Assembly (NCBI GenBank): GCA_963759545.1
Contig: CAVXAB010000009.1
Coordinates: 310,001 to 374,000, forward strand
DNA from: Trebonia sp963759545
Lineage (GTDB): Bacteria; Actinomycetota; Actinomycetes; Streptosporangiales; Streptosporangiaceae
Direction of reading: 5' to 3'
Length of the DNA: 64,000 nt
Made by a program: the position numbers and the translations under genes. The notes below the pieces were generated by a model. It was not told the DNA's origin. It saw only the letters and a list, made by a program, of their open reading frames with translations, and searched no databases. Shown piece after piece: positions 26,947-35,594 of the stretch (positions are counted from its first letter, which is position 1; each line of letters starts with the position of its first letter).

Positions 26947-27864
26947 TCATCCCGCCCGGTACCACGGAAGCCCGCGGCGCACGAACAGGCTGACCAGCCC
27001 GCGAACGGCGAGAGCGAATACGACGAGGAGGACAAGGGCCAGCATCGCCCTGTTCTCCTGGAACGAGCGGACGTTGAACAAGATGTAGTAGCCAAGGCCG
27101 TTCAGCGAGGCAATGAACTCGGCCACCACGGCGCCGACAAGGGCGCGGCCGATCGCCAGGTCGATGCCGCCGAGCAAGTACGGCAGCGAGGCTGGCAGCA
27201 CGATCCCCGCCCAGACCCGCCACCACGGCGCATGGTAGGCGCGCGCCACGTCGGTGAACTGGGCGGGCAGGCTGCGTGCGCCCTCGGCCACGCTGAAGAT
27301 GATCGGCAGGATCGCCTCGATGACCACGACCACCAGCCGGGTCAAGGGTGTGTAGCCAAACCAGACGGTCAGCAGCGGGACGAGCGCGACCAGCGGCATG
27401 GCGTAGAAGCTGTCGACGTATAGCCGCAGCGCCCGGTCGACGTCCCTCAGCCTGCCCATGACCAGGCCGATGACGGTTCCGATCACGACCGCGATGATCA
27501 GCCCTTCGACCACGGCGAGCAGCGTCGAGCCCACGGCCGACCAGAATGCCTGATCGCCGAACACGGCCGGCACCTGTCCCAGGATCCCGAGGGGCCTGGC
27601 GATGTAGCCGGGCGCGAGGGTGGCCGCGCAGACCTGCCACAGCAGCAGGATGCCGAACCCGGCGGCGGCGCGCGCCAGGAACACCTGGGTGCGCTCGCGG
27701 CGGGCTGCCTCCGCTTCAACCCCGCTGGCCTCCCCCGGACCGTTCGGGCCGCCCGCACGGCGGCCAGGCCCGAGGCCCTTGCGCATGACAGACGGGCGCT
27801 GCTCTTGCCGGAACTCGGGCGAGGCGCCCGCGGCCGCGGGGAGGTTGCGGCCCGTGGCGCTCAC
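26947..27864 (-). CDS. ABC transporter permease 1, SsuC type
   Basis: A 305-residue inner-membrane permease of the BPD family with about six hydrophobic segments. The EAA loop reads DVARAYHAPWWRVWAGIVLPASLPYLL. The N-terminal 60 residues are hydrophilic and probably cytoplasmic. The start overlaps the stop of the second permease gene by 4 bases. Two different permeases suggest a heterodimeric channel. Confidence 0.88.
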   Translation of the reverse strand: MSATGRNLPAAAGASPEFRQEQRPSVMRKGLGPGRRAGGPNGPGEASGVEAEAARRERTQVFLARAAAGFGILLLWQVCAATLAPGYIARPLGILGQVPAVFGDQAFWSAVGSTLLAVVEGLIIAVVIGTVIGLVMGRLRDVDRALRLYVDSFYAMPLVALVPLLTVWFGYTPLTRLVVVVIEAILPIIFSVAEGARSLPAQFTDVARAYHAPWWRVWAGIVLPASLPYLLGGIDLAIGRALVGAVVAEFIASLNGLGYYILFNVRSFQENRAMLALVLLVVFALAVRGLVSLFVRRGLPWYRAG

Positions 27865-28640
27865 GAGGTCACCCGCCAGCGTGCGAACCGGCGCTCGAAC
27901 GTGCGCCCGAGCGCCATGAGGATGACGCCGATCAGCGTGATGATCAAGGTCACGGCGAGCATGTCACCCGTATCGAACTGCTCGGACTGCGTGATCAGCA
28001 GGCTGCCGAGGCCGCCCGCGCTGAGGAAGAACTCGGCGGAGATCATCCCGACAAGGCCGCGGGCGAGTGCCTGGCGGACGCCGGTCATCAGGTACGGCAG
28101 CGTGTACGGGATCACGACGTGCCGCCAGATCTGGCGCTCGCTGGTGCGGAAGGCACGGGCCACGTCGAGCAACTCGGGAGCGATGCTTTGCGCGCCGCGC
28201 TGGGTAGCGAACTCGACGGGGAAGTAGGAGAACAGGAAGACGACGATCACCTTGGGCCAGAACCCGTAGCCGATCAGCGCGAGCAGGAACGGGATCAGCG
28301 CCACCATCGGAGTGGCGTACAAGGCGACGAGGTACGGCTCGAAGGCCTTACGCAGGAGCGCTCGCCTGGCGAACAGCACCCCGGTCACGGCGCCGACCAC
28401 GATCGCGAGCGCCACGCCGACCGCGTACACGGAGAAGGATGAGGCGAGCGCGCTTGGCAGGCTGCCGTCCGATATCAGGCTGCCGAGGCTGGACAGGGTC
28501 GTGGTCAGCGGCACGAAGACGAAGTTTGCGGAATGCAGCCCGATCAACTGCCAGGCCACGACGCCGGCCGCGATGCCGACCGCGTAACCGAGGAGTGCCC
28601 GCCAGTGACTGAGGGCGGCACGTGCGCGCGGCCCGGTCAT
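27861..28640 (-). CDS. ABC transporter permease 2, SsuC type
   Basis: A 259-residue BPD-family permease with the EAA loop DVARAFRTSERQIWRHVVIPYTLPYLM and about six membrane spans. It is shorter at the N-terminus than its partner. It overlaps the LVIVD gene upstream and permease 1 downstream by 4 bases each, so the whole operon is translationally linked. It probably pairs with permease 1 in one importer. Confidence 0.88.
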   Translation of the reverse strand: MTGPRARAALSHWRALLGYAVGIAAGVVAWQLIGLHSANFVFVPLTTTLSSLGSLISDGSLPSALASSFSVYAVGVALAIVVGAVTGVLFARRALLRKAFEPYLVALYATPMVALIPFLLALIGYGFWPKVIVVFLFSYFPVEFATQRGAQSIAPELLDVARAFRTSERQIWRHVVIPYTLPYLMTGVRQALARGLVGMISAEFFLSAGGLGSLLITQSEQFDTGDMLAVTLIITLIGVILMALGRTFERRFARWRVTS

Positions 28641-29806
28641 GCCCGTGCCTCGTCCATCAGCGCATCGAGCGCTGGCCGCGGCCGCAGCACGTACAAGCCG
28701 CCGCCGATCCGGTCGGTCACCCAGAGGTAGCCATCGCGGTCGACGAACAGGTCGTTGACCTGCGCCACCGGCTGCCCGGGCGGCGGCTCCGGTATCCAGT
28801 GCGCAACCTCGACTGGGCGGACGGGGTCCGCCAGGTCGTAGACCCGTACGCCCGCGCTGAAGTAGGTGGCGAAGACAAGCCGCTCGCTGCGGTACGCGCC
28901 GGCCTGGTTCTCGTGCAGATTGTGCGCGCCGAATCGCAGCGGCAGCCCGCCGAAGCCCGCCGGCTCCGGGCAGGCGGCGATCACCTTCGGCTCCGTGCCT
29001 GCGACGTCGATTACGTGAATGGCCCGCCGCGGCGCGTCAGGCCCGTCGCGTACCTGCTCGTCGGTGGTAACCACAAGGCCGCGGCCTGGCAGCGGCAGGC
29101 AGGTGTGCGTCGAGCCACCATCCCATTCGGCTCGGGCCACGAGGCCTGGGCGGGCGATGTCGCCGACATCGAGCACGACCATGCCCGCGTCGTCGTATCC
29201 GAGGTAGGCGCGGTCACCGGAGATCAGGGCGTGGTGCGCCGCGCAGCGCCGTCCGTGCGGCCAGTCCGGCACCTCGTCCTCGCGCTGTCCCGGCCACCAC
29301 CAGCGGCCCGCCTCGGCCGGGCGGGCAGGGTCGGCGAGGTCGATCACTAGCCAGATCCGGTCGCGGAACCCGTCGGGGGTGGCGGACATGTGCGCGTACC
29401 TGCCGCCCGTCCACACGATGCGGTGGACGCCCCGCCCGCCGCTGTGCCAGAACCCGGCCCGTTCCGGCCGCAACGGGTCGGTCAAGGTGTACACGGCAAG
29501 CCCGGCGGAGAACCCGTCGGTGTAGACCGCGCGGTACGGGAACTTCTCGTGGTTGACGAGCAACAGGCCGTCCGCGACCTGGACCTTGTGCGTGTGCGAC
29601 CGCGGCGGCGCGGGCCACTGGGTCACGAGTTCCGGCCGCAGCGGGTCGCTGACGTCGAGGATCGACGTCCCCATCCCGCTGGTCCCGACGTGACCTACGT
29701 AAACGGCATCCGCCTGCCGGATCACCTGCATGCCGTCGCCCGCGCCGCCGAGGTCATGGTGGGCCACGAGCTCAAGGCCAGTGGAGCTAGCGGTAACCGA
29801 GCTCAC
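28637..29806 (-). CDS. LVIVD-repeat beta-propeller protein, first gene of the ABC operon
   Basis: A 389-residue protein made of repeated blades ending in DPLRP/DPARP motifs (ILDVSDPLRPELVTQW; YTLTDPLRPERAGFW; VIDLADPARPAEAGRW; YDLADPVRPVEVAHW). This resembles LVIVD and selenium-binding-like propellers. Histidines SHTHKV, RGVHRIVW, AAHHALI, GAHNLHENQ recur at blade positions where related enzymes hold metal. GTG 29806 is chosen because AGGAG lies just upstream. No signal peptide is seen, so it is probably cytoplasmic. Leading a transporter operon, it may bind or convert the imported substrate (inference). Confidence 0.75.
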   Translation of the reverse strand: MSSVTASSTGLELVAHHDLGGAGDGMQVIRQADAVYVGHVGTSGMGTSILDVSDPLRPELVTQWPAPPRSHTHKVQVADGLLLVNHEKFPYRAVYTDGFSAGLAVYTLTDPLRPERAGFWHSGGRGVHRIVWTGGRYAHMSATPDGFRDRIWLVIDLADPARPAEAGRWWWPGQREDEVPDWPHGRRCAAHHALISGDRAYLGYDDAGMVVLDVGDIARPGLVARAEWDGGSTHTCLPLPGRGLVVTTDEQVRDGPDAPRRAIHVIDVAGTEPKVIAACPEPAGFGGLPLRFGAHNLHENQAGAYRSERLVFATYFSAGVRVYDLADPVRPVEVAHWIPEPPPGQPVAQVNDLFVDRDGYLWVTDRIGGGLYVLRPRPALDALMDEARA

Positions 29807-29956
29807 CGTGTGATCTCCTGATGTCCTCTCGCGATCCACTGCAATCGAATGCATCACACCTATGGATAGCGTCGGCTTATCACTAAGTCAATATATGAAC
29901 CCGTAAGTGATTAAAGATTCCATTTCCACGAGAGTGACGCATGTGAAAGAAACAGC

Positions 29957-30694
29957 TTAATGAGAAATTTGAGGATGGAGATCGGCCACTTCTGCACCTC
30001 TACGGCTCATGAGGCGGCAATGATTTGGTACCCGAACGCCGGGCGGCACCGGCCCGGTTCCCGGGAATGCATGGGTGCAAGGTCTGGGTAAGTCCCTGCC
30101 GTGCCGTCGTCGCCATCTCTGGCGGCGCTGCTTCTTCTCGGTCGGATGCATCACGCGGATCGCGCCCATGTTGGAGGTGGCGCTGAGCCGCACGACGGGA
30201 AAGCCCGGAATTGGCGGCTCAAGTGTGGTTGTGACCGGGCCACTCCTGCCCACCGGCCGGACCTCGAGGCCGCGGGGAACGATGACGGTGACTGTCCCCA
30301 TGCCTGTGCGGACGACAATCTTGACATCCCAGTCATCGAACTCGGCTTGGCTCAAGTCAATCGTCACGTTGCCCATACCCGTGTCGATCTTGGTGAGACG
30401 GCTCACCTGCCAGCGGCCTTCGAGGCGAACATCGCCCATCGAGGTAGAGATCTCGAGCGGCTCTTGACGCTGCCGTGCGGGCGGAGTGAATTCGACCGGG
30501 GACGGCAGGCCGCGAACCACCGAGGCGAAGTCAGCCTGGGTATGGACCTCGAGCAGTGCGCCGAGGGCATTGTGAAAGCGGTCGAGGTCCACCTTGCCGC
30601 TGGCCAGGAGTCCTTGCAGGAAGTCGATCCCGCGTTGCTGGACGTCCTCGGAGACCGGGGACCCGGTCTCGGCTGGGAGCCCGTCGTCGTTCAC
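29957..30694 (-). CDS. DUF1707 protein with LiaF-like C-terminal domain
   Basis: A 245-residue protein. Residues about 18-65 match the DUF1707/SHOCT-like helical pair (FLQGLLASGKVDLDRFHNALGALLEVHTQADFASVVRGLP). Residues about 80-190 form a beta-rich region with repeated TGMGTVTV/TGMGNVTIDLSQA elements resembling the cell-wall-active antibiotic response (LiaF/DUF2154) fold. The last about 55 residues are basic and low in conservation and may be an unstructured tail. No membrane span is present. Role in envelope stress is inferred only from the fold. Confidence 0.75.
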   Translation of the reverse strand: MNDDGLPAETGSPVSEDVQQRGIDFLQGLLASGKVDLDRFHNALGALLEVHTQADFASVVRGLPSPVEFTPPARQRQEPLEISTSMGDVRLEGRWQVSRLTKIDTGMGNVTIDLSQAEFDDWDVKIVVRTGMGTVTVIVPRGLEVRPVGRSGPVTTTLEPPIPGFPVVRLSATSNMGAIRVMHPTEKKQRRQRWRRRHGRDLPRPCTHAFPGTGPVPPGVRVPNHCRLMSRRGAEVADLHPQISH

Positions 30695-30822
30695 GCCAGC
30701 AGACTACCGCCGGACCCTCGTGCTGGCATTGGAGCGGGCCCGCGCCCGGTCATGGCAGTCGCCCTCACGGGCGCCTCCCCCTGCCATGGCGTGGCGGGCC
30801 GGCCACGGCACCGCCGGCGAGA

Positions 30823-30978
30823 TCATTCGGTCTGTATCCAGCTGAGCAGGTCCTGCTGGCTGACGGACTTGAGCAGCGCGGGATGGTCGCTGGCCATGTG
30901 CCCGCGGATCATCCCGACGACCTGGTCATCGCTGTCGGCCCTGGCCACGTACCCGCACTCGCACCTGATGAGCTTCAC
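30823..30978 (-). CDS. DUF1059-like 51-residue protein
   Basis: GTG 30978 gives VKLIRCECGYVARADSDDQ and continues HMASDHP to the end. The paired cysteines (RCECG) and the GHMASDHP segment match short DUF1059-type proteins, which look like small zinc-binding proteins. A GGGGG stretch precedes the start. Longer in-frame starts overlap the divergent SARP gene and lack family residues. Function unknown. Confidence 0.65.
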   Translation of the reverse strand: MKLIRCECGYVARADSDDQVVGMIRGHMASDHPALLKSVSQQDLLSWIQTE

Positions 30979-31036
30979 CGTCGTGCCCCCGTACCTCTCC
31001 CTGGCCCTGTTCCCAGCGTAGTGCCAGGATGTTGGC

Positions 31037-31798
31037 GTGACCTTGGCGTCCCCGCGCCCGCCGCTGCGGGTCCAGATCTGCGGGGCGCTGGCCATCGAGC
31101 GCGACGGCCAGCGGCTTGACGGCATGCTGCCCGGCCGCCAGGGCCGCCTTCTGTTCACCTACCTTGTGGTCAACCGGCACCGCCGAGTTCCCAGAGACGA
31201 GGTCGCCGAGGCGCTGTGGCGGGAGCCCGACCCGGCCGCGGTCGATGCCCGGCTCAACCCGCTGCTGTCCAAGCTGCGCCGGGTTCTCGGCGCCGAGAGC
31301 GTGGACGGGCGCTCAGCGCTGCGACTCTGCCTGCCGAATGTCTGGGTGGACCTGGAAGCCGCCGCCGAGGCCATTCACCGGGCGGAGTCCTCGGTCGCCC
31401 AGCAGGAGTGGACGCGAGCGTGGGGGCCGGCGCTAACAGCGCTGTTCGCGGCCGAACGCGGCTTCCTGCCAGGCGAGGACGCGCCATGGATCGACGAGAT
31501 CCGCCACCAGCTGGCCGAGCTGCACCTGCGTTCCCTTGAGTGCTACGCGGCCGCCGCGCTGGGGCTTGGCGGCACTGAGCTTGCCGCCGCGGTGCGGGCC
31601 GCTCGGCAGCTGACCCGGCTGGCCCCGCTGCGCGAGAGCGGGTACCGGTACCTGATGCGGGCGCTGGCCGCCCAAGACAACGTGGCCGAGGCCCTCGGCG
31701 TTTACGGCCTGCTCAGCGAGTGCCTGCGCGACCAGCTCGGCGTCTCTCCCAGCCCGGCCACCCGCAACCTGTACGAGCAGTTGCTTGCCGCGACCTGA
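31037..31798 (+). CDS. Small SARP-type transcriptional activator
   Basis: A 253-residue regulator. Residues about 8-95 are an OmpR-like winged helix (LRVQICGALAIERDGQRLDGMLPGRQ; VPRDEVAEALW; LLSKLRRVLG). Residues about 105-250 are a bacterial transcriptional activation domain ending LGVSPSPATRNLYEQLL. SARPs activate secondary-metabolite or local genes by binding direct heptamer repeats near -35. No biosynthetic cluster lies next to it; the nearest co-directional gene is a sulfurtransferase. GTG start. Confidence 0.87.
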   Translation: MTLASPRPPLRVQICGALAIERDGQRLDGMLPGRQGRLLFTYLVVNRHRRVPRDEVAEALWREPDPAAVDARLNPLLSKLRRVLGAESVDGRSALRLCLPNVWVDLEAAAEAIHRAESSVAQQEWTRAWGPALTALFAAERGFLPGEDAPWIDEIRHQLAELHLRSLECYAAAALGLGGTELAAAVRAARQLTRLAPLRESGYRYLMRALAAQDNVAEALGVYGLLSECLRDQLGVSPSPATRNLYEQLLAAT

Positions 31799-31923
31799 TG
31801 GGAGACCTGGGCAAGGGCCCGCCGGGACCGCCCCAAGGTTTCGCCAACATCGTCACAACGTGACGGCAACGGCGCCGCAGTAGAACAGTCACGGAAGGCA
31901 ACCAACGTTCCGGGGAGGTTCCC

Positions 31924-32781
31924 ATGAAGACGACAGCAGACCCGACAACAGCCAGGGCGGGCCACGGTACAGGCGGCGAGGTCCTCGCCGGACGGCAATG
32001 GCTGGCAGCGCACCTGCACGACCCGCTGGTGCGGGTGGTCGAAGTCGATGTAAGCCCGGCCGCCTACAACGACGGGCACATCGACGGCGCCGTGCTGTGG
32101 GACGTCTACGGCGACCTGAAGGACGCCGACTACCGCACCGTCGGCACCGGGGCCCTGCAGCGGATCATCACGCGCTCGGGGATCGGCCCGCAATCCACGG
32201 TGGTGTTCTACGGGTACGCGCCAGCACTTGGCTTGTGGCTGATGAGGCTCTACGGGCACCGCGACGTGCGGATCCTGGACTGCTCCCGCGACCGGTGGCG
32301 GGCCGACGGCTACCCGTGGGCCACCGCCGCCAGCCAGCCGCCACCCGGCACCATGCTCCTCGGCGCCGAGGACCCTGGTATCCGGGCGGACCAGGCGACC
32401 GTGCTCGACGCCATCGGCCGGCCGGACACCACCCTGGTCGACGTGCGCTCCACGGCCGAGTACCGCGGTGAGTGCTTCTGGCCCTCGGGCGGCGCGCAGC
32501 CCGGCGGCCGCGCCGGGCACGTACCGTCCGCCGTCCACCAGCCCGTCGACAGCCTCTATAACCCTGACGGCTCGTTCCGCCCCACCACGGAGCTGCGCGG
32601 CGTTTTCTCCCCGGCGGTCCTGGACGGCGACGGTGACCTGATCACCTACTGCACCATCGGCGGGCGCGCGGCCACCGCCTGGTTCGTGCTCACTCACCTG
32701 CTAGGCCGTGACCGGGTCCGGGTCTACGACGGGTCCTGGGCCGAATGGGGCCGCGCTCCCGGTGCTCCCGTCGCCCGCTGA
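31924..32781 (+). CDS. Thiosulfate/3-mercaptopyruvate sulfurtransferase (tandem rhodanese)
   Basis: A 285-residue protein of two rhodanese domains. The C-terminal one is active: the loop YCTIGGRAATAW carries the catalytic cysteine. The N-terminal one (VVFYGYAPALGLWLMRLYGH) has no cysteine, as is usual for SseA-type enzymes. The domain is preceded by VEVDVSPAAYNDGHIDGAVLW. It transfers sulfane sulfur to cyanide or thiols. A cyanide-related role beside a nitrilase locus 10 kb away is a guess. A GGGGAGG site precedes ATG 31924. Confidence 0.9.
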   Translation: MKTTADPTTARAGHGTGGEVLAGRQWLAAHLHDPLVRVVEVDVSPAAYNDGHIDGAVLWDVYGDLKDADYRTVGTGALQRIITRSGIGPQSTVVFYGYAPALGLWLMRLYGHRDVRILDCSRDRWRADGYPWATAASQPPPGTMLLGAEDPGIRADQATVLDAIGRPDTTLVDVRSTAEYRGECFWPSGGAQPGGRAGHVPSAVHQPVDSLYNPDGSFRPTTELRGVFSPAVLDGDGDLITYCTIGGRAATAWFVLTHLLGRDRVRVYDGSWAEWGRAPGAPVAR

Positions 32782-32996
32782 ACGGATTCCGCATCGCGCC
32801 GGGCCAGCTGCCCCCCACTCCAGAACGCACTATCCCAGCCCTGCGAGTTCACTCCGTGCGCGCCTGTCTGATCCGGGCCCGCGCAGACGCGGGCAAGCGG
32901 GGGATCGCCTTAGCCGGGCGCCGGGCCGAGAACTGGTGCATGCTGGCGCTGCCGCCAGGCCACCCTGTGCCACGCTCTCGGCCGATCCCGGATCCG

Positions 32997-33781
32997 TCAG
33001 CGGCCCGGTCTCTGCCAGAACGCGTCCGGCAGATCGGCCACCTCGTTGCCGGACAGTTCCAGGTCAGCAGCCCACGGCAGCATGCGCTGGAAGGTCGGCT
33101 CACCGCCGTCGGCGAGCTGCCGGATCTTCGCGACGTTGCGCTCGACGCGCCCGATGATCGCGTCGCGGATCGCGGTTCGGTCGCCGGTGTACCCGTACGC
33201 GTCCAGGAGCAGGTGAAATCGTTGGCGCCGGCCGGCTGCGTCACCGAAGCCGGCTTGTGCGGCGAGCTCGGCCGTCAGCAGCGGCACCCAGGTCAGCGCC
33301 GAGAACGCCAGGTCATCCTCGCGCCGGGACGGGCTGGCAGTGTCCCAGTCGACGAAGCCGGCCAGGGTGCCGCCGGCCCATACCGCGTTCCACGGCGACG
33401 CATCCAGATGGGCGATCACAAGTCCCGGCTGCCACGGCCGGCCGGTGAACCAGACGGCGCCCGCGGCCGGCCGGAATGCCGAGGTCGCATCGTGCAGCCT
33501 GCGAAGCCACGCACCGACCTGCCGCGAGTGCGCCGCCGGAGCGCAGCCAGTCCGGCCAAGGCCGGGTCTCGCCCAAGGTTTGGCCGGGCAGGAACGTCAG
33601 GCGCTCGCGGCCCTGTTCATCGAAGCCGCGGGCTCGCGGAGCGCCGTCAAAGCCCGCGTCCTCCAGGTGCCGCAGTACCGAGTGGACGGTTGCCGTCCAC
33701 GGCTGCGCCGGGCGGCGAACTTCACCGCCGACCCGTACGGCTCCGAAACTGCGCCCACCGGGCAGCCTGCTGTTCGGTCAT
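32997..33781 (-). pseudogene. Aminoglycoside phosphotransferase (APH)-like gene with two frame breaks
   Basis: Three frames together give a complete APH-family protein: ATG 33781 (MTEQQ), then LPGGRSFGAVRVGGEVRRP to RPWPDWLRSGGAL, then VGAWLRRLHDATSAFRPAAG and LVIAHLDASPWNAVW with FVDWDTASPSRREDDLA. The catalytic loop HLDASPWN and the DWD metal site are present. The frames rejoin if single bases are removed near 33764-33767 and 33522-33527. The residues between are well kept and no stray stops occur, so this is either a very recent pseudogene or an assembly fault. Family members phosphorylate antibiotics or small metabolites. Confidence 0.75.
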
Positions 33782-33799
33782 CTCCCGGTTCTATCCCGG

Positions 33800-34276
33800 T
33801 CAGCCGTCCACCGCGACCGAATGTTCGAAGGCCGCGTTCGTCGATTCCGGGATCGCGGCCAACCTGCTCGGCGCGGACGCCAGGTCGGTGATCCGGCCGG
33901 CGGTCCCTTCGGGCCGCTGCTTGAGGGCTTCGTCGTTATGGAACTCGCCCGCCAGGCGACGTGGTCGCAGGCCAGGGTGGAGCTCTTCCATCACCACACC
34001 AAAGACCACATCGAGGTCGATGCCGTGCTGGAGAGCCGCCAGCGCTAGGTAGCCGGCGTTGAGGTCAAGGCCGCCTCCACCGAGGGCCAGGAGGACTTCC
34101 GAGGTCTGCATCACCTGGCACAGCGGCTGGGCGATGATTTCGTCGCAGGGCTTGTGCTGTATGCCGGGCAGGAAACCCTCTTCTTCGGGCCGCGTCTGCG
34201 CGCGCCGCCGGTCAGCGCACTTTGGGAAGTGCCGCCGCCTGCCCAGAACAAGCCCATTCGCGGACAAGGCGACTGA
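33800..34276 (+). pseudogene. C-terminal remnant of a DUF4143 AAA ATPase
   Basis: Three frames in sequence encode KAAFVDSGIAANLLGAD, then GPLLEGFVVMELARQATWS to HTKDHIEVDAVLES, then VAGVEVKAASTEGQEDFRG to LVLYAGQETLFFG and SALWEVP before TGA 34274-34276. This is the C-terminal (nuclease-like) half of the AAA_14/DUF4143 ATPases. The ATPase half is absent: the homology begins just upstream of the divergent APH gene start. Frame changes fall near 33897 and 34046. It is a truncated, dead gene. Confidence 0.75.
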
Positions 34277-34281
34277 GCCCG

Positions 34282-34326
34282 TATGAGTGCAATCACGACG
34301 CAAAACTGAAGCCACCCCTGTGTGCT
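34282..34326 (+). repeat. Dispersed repeat family 1, copy 1
   Basis: About 45 bases with the core AATCACGACGCAAA followed by TGAAGCCACCCCTGTG. The same element recurs at 35150-35195 and, more diverged, at 38699-38740. It begins right after the DUF4143 remnant stop. It has no evident coding role. Confidence 0.7.
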
Positions 34327-34529
34327 CCTGCCCGCGCTGATCCAGTCCGATCGTCCGTCCGCCTCGCCGCCAGGCCTGGCGTAGGGCCACTCCGCGAAGC
34401 CCGACCGTAACGGGTGGAGCGGGCGCCCGGCGGGAGCAGGGCGCCGGTCACTGGACGGATGCCCAAGGGCATCCGTCCGCAACGTCGTACTGTCGACGAT
34501 CCCTGCGCGTAAACGGCGCATGGCGGGAC

Positions 34530-34829
34530 ATGCTGAGGACCATGAGGCGACTACCCACCGAGCGGGTCACGCTGCATCCCATGGCCGAATGGCTCACCAT
34601 ATTCCGGGAGGCCGGGGTAGATCTCCTGGCCTACGACGGGGTGTCATGCACTGAAGCCGCCGGGCCGCTTGCCGAGGCCGTCCGGCACTTGGAAGCCAGC
34701 CCCGATGACTACAAACTCACCAGCCCGGCCGGCCGGGAGATGCGCGTGATCGACGTCCTCCGGTGGGCCGCCGAGAAATGCGCCCGGTCTACGAGGGGAA
34801 CCGTGGCGATCCGGGTCAGGAACGCCTAG
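34530..34829 (+). CDS. Hypothetical 99-residue protein
   Basis: Starts MLRTMRRLPTERVTLHPMAEW and includes EAAGPLAEAVRHLEASPDDYKLTSP and VIDVLRWAAEKCARS. Composition and helix pattern look like a real soluble protein. I do not recognise the family. ATG 34530 or 34542 may be the start. It lies between repeat elements and remnants, with no operon partner. Confidence 0.45.
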   Translation: MLRTMRRLPTERVTLHPMAEWLTIFREAGVDLLAYDGVSCTEAAGPLAEAVRHLEASPDDYKLTSPAGREMRVIDVLRWAAEKCARSTRGTVAIRVRNA

Positions 34830-34963
34830 TCTTTCACGACACACAAGTGGACTCACCCTGCGCGCTGCTGCCCCGCGTCCGAGGCCAGGCCCGGGTCGGC
34901 ACCGGGCCCGGCACGGGCCCTGAGAACGCGTAGCTTGGCCGGGCTCGGCAAGCCCTGCCCTGC

Positions 34964-35036
34964 CTAGCTGCCCGTGTGGCGTTGGGCGCGGCGATAGCCC
35001 GCCCAACGCCACACGGCCGAGAGCGCGACCGCGGCG
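34964..35036 (+). repeat. Hairpin repeat, copy A
   Basis: A perfect 14-base stem, GTGTGGCGTTGGGC (34974-34987) pairing with 35001-35014, with a 13-base loop containing GATAG. It is followed by a conserved GGCCGAGAGCGCGACCGCGG tail. The same unit, stem and tail, recurs at 37801-37873. Confidence 0.75.
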
Positions 35037-35149
35037 GGGAAGTAGCGGAATCGTACGGACGCCCACCGACATTCGTGCGGCTCGCGATCGCCGCTGAATG
35101 CGCGACGGTGCACCTAACCGGTCCGGGCACGGCAGGTGGGCCAAGCTGT

Positions 35150-35195
35150 GATGAGCGAAATCACGACGCAAAGTGAAGCTACCCCTGTGCATCGC
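35150..35195 (+). repeat. Dispersed repeat family 1, copy 2
   Basis: Shares ATGAG, AATCACGACGCAAA and ACCCCTGTG with copy 1 at 34282, differing by scattered substitutions and one indel. Confidence 0.7.
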
Positions 35196-35300
35196 TACCC
35201 CGCGTCTGCCTTCTTGGATCGGGCGGTGCCGGCACCCGACCGATCAGTCACATGCGGGCATCCGCGACTTGGTGGGCGCGCGGGCAGGCGGGCAGTGCGC

Positions 35301-35513
35301 TCATACGTGCGTGGCGATCATGATCAGGCACATTACGACGAGCGCGGTGACCAGGCCGACCGCGCAGACGGTGGCGACCCGGAGCAGGATGTAGTCCTGG
35401 CGGAGCTGGCGGCGCTGCTCTTCTGGCGGCAGCTGTGGCGGGCGGTAGCCCGGAGGTGCGTCGTGCAGACGCGGCCGGCGTGCGCCTCGCCCTGGGCCAC
35501 CGAGGTAAACCAT
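35301..35513 (-). CDS. Small single-span membrane protein
   Basis: Seventy residues: a basic, proline-rich N-terminus (MVYLGGPGRGARRPRLHDAPP), a QRRQLRQDY stretch, and one C-terminal transmembrane helix (VATVCAVGLVTALVVMCLIMIA). ATG 35513 has AGGAGG at ideal spacing, which supports it being real. It follows the larger membrane protein and PadR gene on the same strand, so it may belong to that unit. Function unknown. Confidence 0.65.
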   Translation of the reverse strand: MVYLGGPGRGARRPRLHDAPPGYRPPQLPPEEQRRQLRQDYILLRVATVCAVGLVTALVVMCLIMIATHV

Positions 35514-35594
35514 GATGCCTCCTGCTTCCTTCAGTTAGACGGAGTCGCACGCGCCGGAGTTGGAACGCCGCCGGGGGTCTCCGCCGTCGTCCCG

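Larger units (their letters stand above)
34830..35300. other. Non-coding stretch between hypothetical gene and membrane-protein operon
   Basis: No convincing reading frame on either strand. It contains hairpin repeat copy A (about 34964-35036) and family 1 repeat copy 2 (35150-35195). Confidence 0.6.

Noticed and set aside
29807..29956. GlnR-like site before the ABC operon
   Set aside because: GTCAC followed by GGAAAT is off by one in spacing; the AT-rich stretch is probably just a promoter, with a loose ATCACT/AGTGAT inverted pair.
32745..34052. A 435-codon plus-strand frame
   Set aside because: It runs antisense to the APH-like gene and only its last part overlaps the DUF4143 remnant; as one protein it makes no sense.
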